DNA of 7,073 bases from Candidatus Aphodoplasma excrementigallinarum (lineage in GTDB: Bacteria > Bacillota > Clostridia > UBA1381 > UMGS1253). How positions within the stretch are numbered: the first letter of the stretch is position 1; each line of letters opens with the position of its first letter. The notes beneath the pieces were generated by a model. It was not told the origin of the DNA. It did not search any database and saw only the letters and a list, made by a program, of their open reading frames with translations. The stretch covers positions 1 through 7,073 of the forward strand of contig DVOF01000037.1 of the NCBI GenBank assembly GCA_018713805.1. Reading direction: 5' to 3'. Below, one piece after another: positions 1 to 5,988 of the stretch. Position numbers and translations under genes: made by a program.

Positions 1-23
1 TCTTTAAATGACGAGCAGATAAT

Positions 24-2282
24 TCATTGTGCCTTCCTGCTCTTCACATACTGTCCGGGCGACATGCCCTCATATTTATTAAAAAGGCGGAACAGCGTCG
101 CCACCGTGTTGCAGCCAATCATTTTTGCAAGCTCATTGTTTTTGATGCCCGGGTTCTCTGCCAGGATCTCCTTCGCCTTTTTAATCCGGTAACGGCTTAG
201 ATAATCCTTGAAGTTTTCCCCGGTCGCGTCTTTAAACAACGTGCTTGTATAGCACTGCGATAAATTGAAATGCCCGCCGATATCAAGCAGGGAGATGTCC
301 TCATTGTAGTGGGAGTGGATGTAATCGAGCATCTGGCTCGCCAAATCGTCCTCTTCCATTTTGTTTTCCATGTCGATATGCTCAATTATCTTATGGAACA
401 GCTCCCGGATTTTGGCCCCAAGCTCCCCCGGCTCCCGGCACATCTTGAGGTCAAGGAACACAATATCGCCTTCGCCGAACACTTCCTCCGCCGTCTTGCC
501 CAGCGACTCCAGAATGCGGTTCAGCGTAGCCGTAATGGCAAAGGCAAACGCATTCATCCGCTCTTTGGTCAGTGTCCTGTTTTTAAAGTTTTCTTCTAAA
601 ACGGAATCAAGGATACGATCGGTTTCGTCCGTATGCGCCCGGATCACCGCCGTAATCAGCTCCCGCTCTGCATTGAGCGGGTAATAGAAGCCACCCGCAT
701 TGGCAACGTTTACATCCTCGCTCGTGACAACGGCGCTCCGACTGCCGATCGAAACGCGGTTCTCCATAATATGGCATGCAGACTGGTACGACTGCTCAAT
801 CTCCGTCAGCTTTTCGCAGTCGTCGCCAATCGCACATGCAATCTCTACGTCAAAGCTTCCTTCCACCATCATGGCCATATCCATTAAAAGCTCCCGCAGG
901 GCGCGCACCTCCGTCCCATACGAAAGCACCGCCATCCTCGTGCGGTCGATCCTGATCGCCCCATGGGCGACCTGCCCGCGAAGCTGGTCGTTGATAAATT
1001 CCTCGATCTGCCGTTTGATCTCACGGATGGACTCTTCCGGAAAAGCCTCCTGTAAAAGCTCATAATCCGCAAATTCCACCAGTACCACCCGGTACGGTCC
1101 CGGAAGCTGCGCAAGCCCATGCACAGCGGCCTGTTCATGCGCTTCCTCGCCCGACACAAGGCCAAACAGAAGATCGCGCATAAACTTTTCCCGGAGCGGA
1201 TCTTTTGCTGTTTCAAGCTTTTTGGCAAGCTCGTCCCGCTCCTGCGCCATCGACGCGACGGCCTGTGCCACAAATACAGCCTCGTCCGACAGGCCGGCAT
1301 AATACCCCGGCATACATTTGAGTACCGTGTCCACCGGCCGATAGACCCATTTGGCAAACAGGCGCAAAAGCCCCCAGCACAGCAGCAGCCAAAGCACGCA
1401 CAGAATAAGTGCAGAAAAAACAATCTGCACCGCACCATCTCCCAGCGCGCCCGTTGGAACCGCCATCACATAGGTCCATCTGTAAATATCAGAAGCTGCA
1501 GCGCGGTAAAGATACCCTTCGCCATAGACCGCTTGCTGCAGCATAACACCCGATCCGTTTCTCGCCGTGATATCATGGATGCCATTTGTCGTTGCAAAAG
1601 TGTTTGCCCCGATATTGCATACAATATCCTGTCCATCCAGAATAGCGACCGAGCCCCCGCGGTAAACCTGCCCGCCAAGCAGCGCCGACACATCGAGCAC
1701 GCACATCACATAGACATACTGTGCCCCAGCTGCAGCGCGTGCCACGACAAAAAGGCTGTTTGTATTACCGCTTGATGCATCCATACAATAGCGGACAAAT
1801 ACCTTGCCCTCGTTTTCGCTCCTGGTAAAATATTGCCTAATCCCCTCGCTTGCGCCGTTCCCAAACTGGTACGCAGACAGGAAATCATAGACGCTCGTCA
1901 CCTGCTCCGCCCCGACTACATGCTCTAAAGACGAAGCAAGCCTTGATACGTACACCCGCATACCCCGTTCGGCGGAACTGCCCATGTTTTTGCGGATCGA
2001 CTCCTGCACGAGCGCAATCGTCCCCTCCGTTTCTCCCGACTGGGCGTATGCCGCGACCGCAGCGTCCTGCGACAGACGGGAAGCCATTTCCTTCACCATG
2101 CTGAGCCGGATATCCGTCTGTTTCACAAACTGGCCAAGCGCCTCCTCTGCTTCGGCCTCAAATTGTCCCTTCATCGCTCCATAGCTGCTGATGGAAAAGG
2201 CAACTGCAAAAAGAATCGTAAACACAAGCGTAACGGCAATAAACCCCTTGAATATATGTTTATAAAGCTTACGCCAAGCCAT
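24..2282 (-). CDS. Membrane-anchored sensor and AraC-family transcriptional regulator
   Basis: The 752-residue protein combines an extracytoplasmic sensor with a C-terminal DNA-binding domain. Residues 1-9 are basic, and membrane segments lie at about 10-32 and 284-306. The roughly 250 residues between them would face outside and resemble a Cache-type ligand sensor. A short juxtamembrane segment with a possible coiled coil (about 335-370) leads to a cytoplasmic region of about 300 residues without a catalytic motif that I recognise. Residues 645-750 form two helix-turn-helix units; the second ends in the typical AraC signature FRLFNKYEGMSPGQY. The architecture matches the YesS-type regulators of Firmicutes, which usually control carbohydrate uptake or breakdown operons; that role is family knowledge. 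No transporter or enzyme gene lies beside it here, so its target may lie beyond the left edge. The ATG at 2282 is preceded by AAAGGGG at 2290-2296 with 7 nt spacing. The gene has its own promoter. Confidence 0.93.
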   Translation of the reverse strand: MAWRKLYKHIFKGFIAVTLVFTILFAVAFSISSYGAMKGQFEAEAEEALGQFVKQTDIRLSMVKEMASRLSQDAAVAAYAQSGETEGTIALVQESIRKNMGSSAERGMRVYVSRLASSLEHVVGAEQVTSVYDFLSAYQFGNGASEGIRQYFTRSENEGKVFVRYCMDASSGNTNSLFVVARAAAGAQYVYVMCVLDVSALLGGQVYRGGSVAILDGQDIVCNIGANTFATTNGIHDITARNGSGVMLQQAVYGEGYLYRAAASDIYRWTYVMAVPTGALGDGAVQIVFSALILCVLWLLLCWGLLRLFAKWVYRPVDTVLKCMPGYYAGLSDEAVFVAQAVASMAQERDELAKKLETAKDPLREKFMRDLLFGLVSGEEAHEQAAVHGLAQLPGPYRVVLVEFADYELLQEAFPEESIREIKRQIEEFINDQLRGQVAHGAIRIDRTRMAVLSYGTEVRALRELLMDMAMMVEGSFDVEIACAIGDDCEKLTEIEQSYQSACHIMENRVSIGSRSAVVTSEDVNVANAGGFYYPLNAERELITAVIRAHTDETDRILDSVLEENFKNRTLTKERMNAFAFAITATLNRILESLGKTAEEVFGEGDIVFLDLKMCREPGELGAKIRELFHKIIEHIDMENKMEEDDLASQMLDYIHSHYNEDISLLDIGGHFNLSQCYTSTLFKDATGENFKDYLSRYRIKKAKEILAENPGIKNNELAKMIGCNTVATLFRLFNKYEGMSPGQYVKSRKAQ

Positions 2283-2301
2283 GCCATTGCCCCTTTATAT
2301 A

Positions 2302-2317
2302 CATTTACATATAAATG
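2302..2317. promoter_or_regulatory. Short perfect dyad in the 5' leader of the AraC-type gene
   Basis: CATTTA (2302-2307) and TAAATG (2312-2317) form a 6-bp inverted repeat around the 4-nt centre CATA. It lies between the promoter at 2361-2389 and the ribosome binding site at 2290-2296. In the transcript it could form a weak AU-rich hairpin just upstream of the Shine-Dalgarno sequence, or act as a protein-binding dyad. AT-rich dyads this short also arise by chance, so the functional reading is weak. Confidence 0.25.
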
Positions 2318-2360
2318 CTTTTACAATATTAAGACGTTTTGATAAAAAAAGACTGCTTTT

Positions 2361-2389
2361 ATTATAACGCGAACCCATTGTTTTTGCAA
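2361..2389 (-). promoter_or_regulatory. SigA-type promoter of the AraC-type gene
   Basis: On the minus strand, TTGCAA (2384-2389) acts as a -35 box, followed after exactly 17 nt by a perfect TATAAT -10 box (2361-2366). Transcription would begin near 2354, giving a 5' leader of roughly 70 nt before the ATG at 2282. The -35 box matches consensus at four of six positions, so the promoter may be moderate in strength or assisted by a regulator. Confidence 0.75.
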
Positions 2390-2461
2390 GGGTAATTTTA
2401 TACACTTTGCACATTTTTTACGTTTCAATTGTACGCATTCTCCATAATTCGGCGCAAATTC

Positions 2462-2496
2462 TGCACATAGGCGGGCGCCAGTGCATAGACTATACT
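2462..2496 (+). promoter_or_regulatory. Possible promoter and operator dyad of the 2528-2881 gene
   Basis: TATACT at 2491-2496 is a reasonable -10 box, 31 nt before the start codon at 2528, but no good -35 box is found 16-19 nt upstream. The expected -35 zone holds an interrupted inverted repeat instead: TGCAC (2462-2466) pairs with GTGCA (2481-2485), and GGC (2470-2472) pairs with GCC (2477-2479) inside it. A dyad in place of a -35 box would fit an activator- or repressor-controlled promoter, but this is a weak inference. Confidence 0.3.
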
Positions 2497-2527
2497 GTTT
2501 CCTAAGCGGCACAAAGGGGGAATTTTT

Positions 2528-2881
2528 ATGAATGCAGCCGAATGGGCCGACGCGTTATTCTGGTTTTTTGCAATTGTGGGGGCTTTTAGCCTGATTACAG
2601 ACTTTACCGGGTTTCTCACAGCCCTGAGAAGGGAAAAAAGCGAGCCATGCGTCGTTTTGACTGTCAAAGACCAGCAGGAGAGCGTAGAGGGGCAGCTCCG
2701 CAGTATTGTATGGCAGAACCTGCACGCGCAAAACGGCGGGCGCGTCCCCAAAATCGTCGTGGTCGACCTGGGTTCTTCTGACGCCACGCCGCAGATATTG
2801 CAAAAAATTGCAAAAGACTATGATTTCATAGAAGTCACCGACAGGGAAGGTTATATTAAACGGATTAAAGAGCTTGTATAA
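2528..2881 (+). CDS. Small membrane-anchored protein resembling the N-terminal part of a family 2 glycosyltransferase
   Basis: The 117-residue protein starts at an ATG preceded by AAAGGGGG (2513-2520) with 7 nt spacing. Residues about 9-32 are strongly hydrophobic and form one membrane segment. Residues 40-64 (starting PCVVLTVKDQQESVEGQLRS) and 75-95 (KIVVVDLGSSDATPQILQKI) resemble the first two beta-alpha units of a GT-A nucleotide-sugar-binding fold. There, D80-L-G-S-S-D85 takes the place of the usual DDGSxD. The protein ends soon after, so it lacks the later DxD metal site, the acceptor-side catalytic residues and over half of a normal family 2 enzyme. It is therefore unlikely to transfer sugars alone. 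The reading frame is intact, with its own ribosome binding site and a terminator after the stop, so it does not look like decay. It is the only plus-strand gene here. The real function is unknown. Confidence 0.8.
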   Translation: MNAAEWADALFWFFAIVGAFSLITDFTGFLTALRREKSEPCVVLTVKDQQESVEGQLRSIVWQNLHAQNGGRVPKIVVVDLGSSDATPQILQKIAKDYDFIEVTDREGYIKRIKELV

Positions 2882-2887
2882 AATAAA

Positions 2888-2920
2888 AAAAGCCGGCGTC
2901 ACAGTGTGGCGCCGGCTTTT
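2888..2920. terminator. Bidirectional intrinsic terminator between convergent genes
   Basis: Arms 2888-2903 and 2905-2920 pair over up to 16 positions (one G-U on the RNA of the plus strand), centred on AAAAGCCGGCG and its complement, with the tip opening to a small loop. On the minus strand the stem is followed by TTTTTTTATTTTATA, an excellent U-tract for ending the sigma-factor transcript; the stem starts directly at that gene's stop codon. On the plus strand only TTTTA follows, so termination of the 2528-2881 gene should be weaker. Confidence 0.9.
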
Positions 2921-3614
2921 ATGCCTCTTTAAAATACATGTCACGCAACTTTTTCAAAAGCTTGCGTTCCAGACGCGAAATGCACATCTGCGATACGCCC
3001 ATCGACGCGGCGATCTGCTTTTGGCTCTGCTCGCCATAGTAGCGTTTTTGGATAAATTCGCGTTCCTGCCCGCTCAGCTCCTTCATGCAGTTCTCCACGA
3101 AATCCTTATCCTCCACCATTAAAAACCCATCGTCTGTACGCCCGAGCGTATGCTCAAAGCGGACCGCATCACTGCCCAGTATTTCCCGCTCGATGGAGAT
3201 AACCTGCGGCAAGGGCTCCCCGGTTTTTTCCTGCGCCGGCTCACCGGTATTGGCAAGCCGGATCCGGTGTGCCTTTGAAAAGATTTCGTATAGGCGGCGC
3301 GGGACGCGGATAAAGTTCCCCTTATCGCGGAAATACCGCTTGATTTCCCCCGCGATCGTCGGCGTGGCAAAGGTCGTAAACTTCAAATCCTTCGATACGT
3401 CAAACCGCTCCACCGCGTATAAAAGCCCAATGCACGCGACCTGGTACAGGTCGTCATAGTCGATCCCACGGCCGGAGAACCGCCGCGCCATAATCTGCGC
3501 AAGATAGGTATAGCGCGCTATGATCTCATTGCGCACAGCCGTGTCCTTTGTCTTTTGATACTGCAAAAACAACTCTGCGTCCGACGCTCTTTCGACCGAT
3601 TGCTTTTCTCCCAT
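2919..3614 (-). CDS. Alternative RNA polymerase sigma factor of the SigB/SigF/SigG family, short form
   Basis: The 231-residue protein directs RNA polymerase to a specific promoter set. Region 2 spans about residues 29-106 and contains DYDDLYQVACIGLLYAVERF (core binding) and FTTFATPTIAGEIKRYFRD (-10 melting and recognition), typical of the SigB/F/G group. Region 4 spans about 178-227, with the helix-turn-helix around QKQIAASMGVSQMCISRLER (-35 recognition). The linker between them (about 106-175) does not show the region 3 helix-turn-helix usually seen in SigF or SigB (GRxPTxxEIAxxLG), and the stretch is roughly 15-20 residues shorter than I recall for B. subtilis SigF. No spoIIAA/spoIIAB or rsbV/rsbW gene is adjacent, so it is not a standard sigF or sigB operon. 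I chose ATG 3614 because AGGGGG lies 6 nt upstream. A GTG at 3629, overlapping the upstream stop as GTGA, would add five residues but lacks a ribosome binding site. Confidence 0.93.
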   Translation of the reverse strand: MGEKQSVERASDAELFLQYQKTKDTAVRNEIIARYTYLAQIMARRFSGRGIDYDDLYQVACIGLLYAVERFDVSKDLKFTTFATPTIAGEIKRYFRDKGNFIRVPRRLYEIFSKAHRIRLANTGEPAQEKTGEPLPQVISIEREILGSDAVRFEHTLGRTDDGFLMVEDKDFVENCMKELSGQEREFIQKRYYGEQSQKQIAASMGVSQMCISRLERKLLKKLRDMYFKEA

Positions 3615-3620
3615 CGCACG

Positions 3621-3626
3621 CCCCCT
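3621..3626 (-). promoter_or_regulatory. Ribosome binding site that favours the ATG start of the sigma gene
   Basis: AGGGGG on the minus strand sits 6 nt before the ATG at 3614 and overlaps the stop codon of the upstream membrane-protein gene (3626-3628). Ribosomes finishing the upstream gene would be placed on this site, which suggests translational coupling. The in-frame GTG at 3629 would lie upstream of this site and could not use it. Confidence 0.7.
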
Positions 3627-4309
3627 CACTGCGGCATGGCTGTGCCGCCGCTGATAATATAGCGCGCCATGGCAAGCCCATTTTCATAGTTGTCCTGCTG
3701 CCATGTCGTCTGATCGTTCGCGCGGAGCGGCCGCACAGCTAAAAACAGCCCCTCCGTCTTGACGGATTCCAAATCTGTAAAAATAGGGTTGTCCCGCATC
3801 TCGATCGCATAAGGATTGCCGTTTGCGTCATAGCGCAGCAGGCTCTCGTCAATCCCGAACTCCTGCACATACTCGGACAGGTCGATAAACCCATAGTCGG
3901 CATACCGGTCCAGAAACGCCTCCGAAATCAGGAACACGACCGCGTCCCCGCCCGCCATTTCAATGTCGGCCATACTGTACATGGCGGCCATCTCCTCGCT
4001 GGCATTGTTATTGTCCAGATAAATAATATTCACCTTTGCCGCCTGCTGGCCGTCGCCGTTGATATCCTCCGTCACCGTGGAAAACCGGTCCTCAAGCTGG
4101 TACGCCTCTACCTGGCCCATGTTCTCCATCCCGCCGATATACGTTACGGTAAAATCCGGCTGGACGTTGAACACACATTCCGCTAATAACATGATCAGCA
4201 GGATAACCACGATTATGCCGCCGACAATAAACCACTTATAATAATACCATACGTTCTCCCACCATTTTTTTGAAAACGGCTTGATATAGACAGGAGGAGT
4301 TACATTCAT
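3626..4309 (-). CDS. Single-pass membrane protein with an extracytoplasmic domain, function unknown
   Basis: The 227-residue protein has a short aromatic and basic cytoplasmic start (FSKKWWENVWYYYKWF, about residues 12-27), one membrane segment (about 26-45) and about 180 outside residues. This start resembles a set of uncharacterised clostridial membrane proteins. The outer domain contains D82-I-N-G-D86-G, like a dockerin or EF-hand calcium loop, and stretches such as GGDAVVFLISEAFLDRYADY (about 120-139) and FIDLSEYVQEFG that recall part of an extracellular solute-binding protein. No catalytic motif is evident and there is no lipobox. Its stop codon overlaps the ribosome binding site of the sigma gene, with 11 nt between coding regions, so the two products are probably made together. 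A signalling or anti-sigma role is possible but unproven, and the cytoplasmic part is too short for a known anti-sigma domain. The ATG at 4309 is chosen over TTG 4315 on ribosome binding site spacing. Confidence 0.85.
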   Translation of the reverse strand: MNVTPPVYIKPFSKKWWENVWYYYKWFIVGGIIVVILLIMLLAECVFNVQPDFTVTYIGGMENMGQVEAYQLEDRFSTVTEDINGDGQQAAKVNIIYLDNNNASEEMAAMYSMADIEMAGGDAVVFLISEAFLDRYADYGFIDLSEYVQEFGIDESLLRYDANGNPYAIEMRDNPIFTDLESVKTEGLFLAVRPLRANDQTTWQQDNYENGLAMARYIISGGTAMPQ

Positions 4310-4316
4310 TTCCAAA

Positions 4317-4323
4317 TCACCTC
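4317..4323 (-). promoter_or_regulatory. Ribosome binding site deciding the start of the membrane-protein gene
   Basis: GAGGTGA on the minus strand ends 7 nt before the ATG at 4309. The in-frame TTG at 4315 would be only 1 nt away, too close for initiation, so the six-base longer reading is unlikely. Confidence 0.75.
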
Positions 4324-4351
4324 GTATATGACCAACCTGTAAGACCGCTCC

Positions 4352-4367
4352 GCACCAGCCCCGGTGC
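4352..4367. other. Small GC-rich hairpin between lysS and the membrane-protein gene
   Basis: GCACC (4352-4356) and GGTGC (4363-4367) pair around a 6-nt loop in the 72-nt gap after lysS. On the minus-strand transcript no run of U follows (the next bases are GGAGCGGTC), so this is not a normal intrinsic terminator. It could be an RNA stability or processing element, or chance. I found no convincing promoter in this gap, which supports readthrough from lysS into the downstream genes. Confidence 0.3.
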
Positions 4368-4381
4368 AGAAGTTATATTTT

Positions 4382-5866
4382 CTATTTTTCAATCGGCTTC
4401 ATGGTGGGGAACAGCAAAACGTCGCGGATCGAATAGCTGTCTGTGAGCAGCATGACGAGCCGGTCAATGCCGATACCCAGGCCACCCGTCGGCGGCATGC
4501 CATACTCAAGCGCGGTCAAAAAGTCCTCGTCGACCATGTTCGCTTCCTCGTCGCCCGCGGCGCGAAGCTCCGCCTGCCGCATAAAACGAGCGCGCTGGTC
4601 AATCGGGTCGTTCAGCTCGGAAAAGGCGTTGCCAAACTCGCGCCCGGTGATAAACACCTCAAACCGCTCCGTCAGCTCCGGCGCGTCCGGCTTCCGCTTT
4701 GCAAGCGGGGAGATTTCGACCGGATAGTCCATGATAAACGTCGGCTGCACGAGCTTATCCTCCACAAATTCGTCAAAGAACAGCGCAATGATGTCGCCGC
4801 GCGACGACTTCAGCTTTTCCACCTCAAGGCCCTTCGCCTTTGCAGCCGCCTGCGCCTCTTCGTCCGTTTTGATTTCGTTAAAGTCCACGCCGGAATACTG
4901 TTTTACCGCGTCGATCATCGTCATGCGCGCAAAGTGCGACAAATCGATCTCCACACCCTGGTAATTCACCCGCGTGGTACCGCACGCCGCCTGCGCCGCA
5001 TAGCGGATCAAATCCTCGGTCAAGTCCATCATATCGTGGTAGTCGGCGTACGCTTCATATATCTCAATCGAAGTAAATTCCGGATTGTGCTTGATATCCA
5101 TGCCCTCATTGCGGAACTGCCGTCCCATCTCGTATACCTTTTCCATGCCGCCGACAATCAGCCGCTTGAGGTGCAGCTCCGTTGCAATGCGCAGGTACAT
5201 GTCCATGTCGAGCGTGTTGTGGTGCGTGATGAACGGGCGTGCCGCGCCGCCGCCCGGAATCGTGTTCAAAATCGGCGTTTCTACCTCAAGGAAGCCACGG
5301 CTGTCAAGGTACGTCCGGATCGAGGACAAAATCTTCGACCGCGTCACGAACGTCTTCTTCACTTCCGGGTTCATAATCAAGTCCACATACCGCTGGCGGT
5401 AGCGCAAATCCTGGTCCGTCAGGCCGTGGAACTTCTCCGGCAGAGGCAGGAGCGACTTCGATAAAAGCACAATGTCCTTGACCTTGATCGACACTTCGCC
5501 CGTCTTGGTCTTGAACACTTCGCCCTCCGCGCCGACGATGTCGCCGATGTCATATTTTTTCACCTTTGCGTATTCCTCGTCGCCCAGCATGTCCTTTTTG
5601 ATAAAGAGCTGGATCTTCCCGTCCCGGTCCGCAAGGTCGCAAAAAAGCACCTTGCCCATGCCGCGCTTCGACATGATCCGTCCTGCAACGCGGACATTCT
5701 GACCCTCAAACGCGTCAAAATTCTCCACAATGTTCACACTGTGGTGCGTCCGGTCGTATTTCGTCTGCACAAACGGGTCCTGCCCCGCCTCCTGCAGTTC
5801 GGTAAGCTTATCGCGGCGAATCTGCAAAAGCTCGGATAATTGCTGTGTATCGTTTTCAGGCATCAT
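4382..5866 (-). CDS. lysS: Lysyl-tRNA synthetase, class II
   Basis: This cytoplasmic enzyme attaches lysine to tRNA(Lys) using ATP. The 494-residue length is usual for bacterial LysS. An N-terminal anticodon-binding OB fold lies at about residues 56-135 (VRVAGRIMSKRGMGKVLFCD). The class II catalytic core follows: motif 1 at about 191-210 (GFLEVETPILNTIPGGGAAR), motif 2 at about 244-266 (YEMGRQFRNEGMDIKHNPEF), and motif 3 at about 458-491 (PPTGGLGIGIDRLVMLL, then IRDVLLFPTMKP). All are intact. AGGAGG at 5871-5876 precedes two adjacent ATG codons: the one at 5866 is 4 nt away and the one at 5863 is 7 nt away, so the second may be the true start, with a difference of one residue. A strong promoter lies directly upstream. 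The next two minus-strand genes probably belong to the same transcript. It is not next to greA or dus, its frequent neighbours in other Firmicutes. Confidence 0.98.
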   Translation of the reverse strand: MMPENDTQQLSELLQIRRDKLTELQEAGQDPFVQTKYDRTHHSVNIVENFDAFEGQNVRVAGRIMSKRGMGKVLFCDLADRDGKIQLFIKKDMLGDEEYAKVKKYDIGDIVGAEGEVFKTKTGEVSIKVKDIVLLSKSLLPLPEKFHGLTDQDLRYRQRYVDLIMNPEVKKTFVTRSKILSSIRTYLDSRGFLEVETPILNTIPGGGAARPFITHHNTLDMDMYLRIATELHLKRLIVGGMEKVYEMGRQFRNEGMDIKHNPEFTSIEIYEAYADYHDMMDLTEDLIRYAAQAACGTTRVNYQGVEIDLSHFARMTMIDAVKQYSGVDFNEIKTDEEAQAAAKAKGLEVEKLKSSRGDIIALFFDEFVEDKLVQPTFIMDYPVEISPLAKRKPDAPELTERFEVFITGREFGNAFSELNDPIDQRARFMRQAELRAAGDEEANMVDEDFLTALEYGMPPTGGLGIGIDRLVMLLTDSYSIRDVLLFPTMKPIEK

Positions 5867-5907
5867 AAAACCTCCTACTGCCGAAATAAATGAAAGGTTA
5901 TTGATAT

Positions 5908-5936
5908 ATTATACACTATTTTCCTGTGTATTACAA
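5908..5936 (-). promoter_or_regulatory. SigA-type promoter of lysS
   Basis: On the minus strand TTGTAA (5931-5936) and a perfect TATAAT (5908-5913) are separated by exactly 17 nt. Transcription would begin near 5901, leaving a leader of about 35 nt, too short for a T-box or other riboswitch. The gene is therefore probably not controlled by a tRNA-sensing leader. This is probably also the promoter of the downstream membrane-protein and sigma genes. Confidence 0.82.
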
Positions 5937-5967
5937 CATATTTTTCACAAAATCCTACTTCGTCGGC

Positions 5968-5988
5968 AAAAGGCGCGCTCAAAGCGCG
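5968..5988 (-). terminator. Weak intrinsic terminator at the end of trpS
   Basis: On the minus strand CGCGCT and AGCGCG (5983-5988 and 5974-5979) pair around a 3-nt loop, and the stem is followed by CCTTTT (down to 5968). The stem overlaps the trpS stop codon at 5979-5981. With only 6 bp and four U residues, termination is likely partial, so some trpS transcripts may continue into lysS. Confidence 0.45.

Noticed and set aside
1119..1775. A 218-codon open frame on the plus strand inside the AraC-type gene
   Set aside because: It is antisense to a well supported gene, has a composition without folded-domain character, and no ribosome binding site is evident.
2390..2425. Second minus-strand promoter around TATAAA, upstream of the AraC gene
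   Set aside because: No -35 box occurs at suitable spacing; the TTGAAA upstream is about 20 nt away. The promoter at 2361-2389 is much better.
2321..2512. A 63-codon minus-strand frame in the divergent intergenic region
   Set aside because: It runs over the AraC-gene promoter and both regulatory dyads, has no ribosome binding site, and its composition does not look coding.
4364..5464. A 366-codon open frame on the plus strand antisense to lysS
   Set aside because: It lies wholly within intact lysS apart from 18 nt, is rich in Arg, His, Leu and Val in a way typical of antisense of a GC-rich gene, and has no recognisable domain or good ribosome binding site.
5867..5978. T-box or lysine riboswitch upstream of lysS
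   Set aside because: The region is only 112 nt and the clear promoter leaves a leader of about 35 nt, too short for either element.
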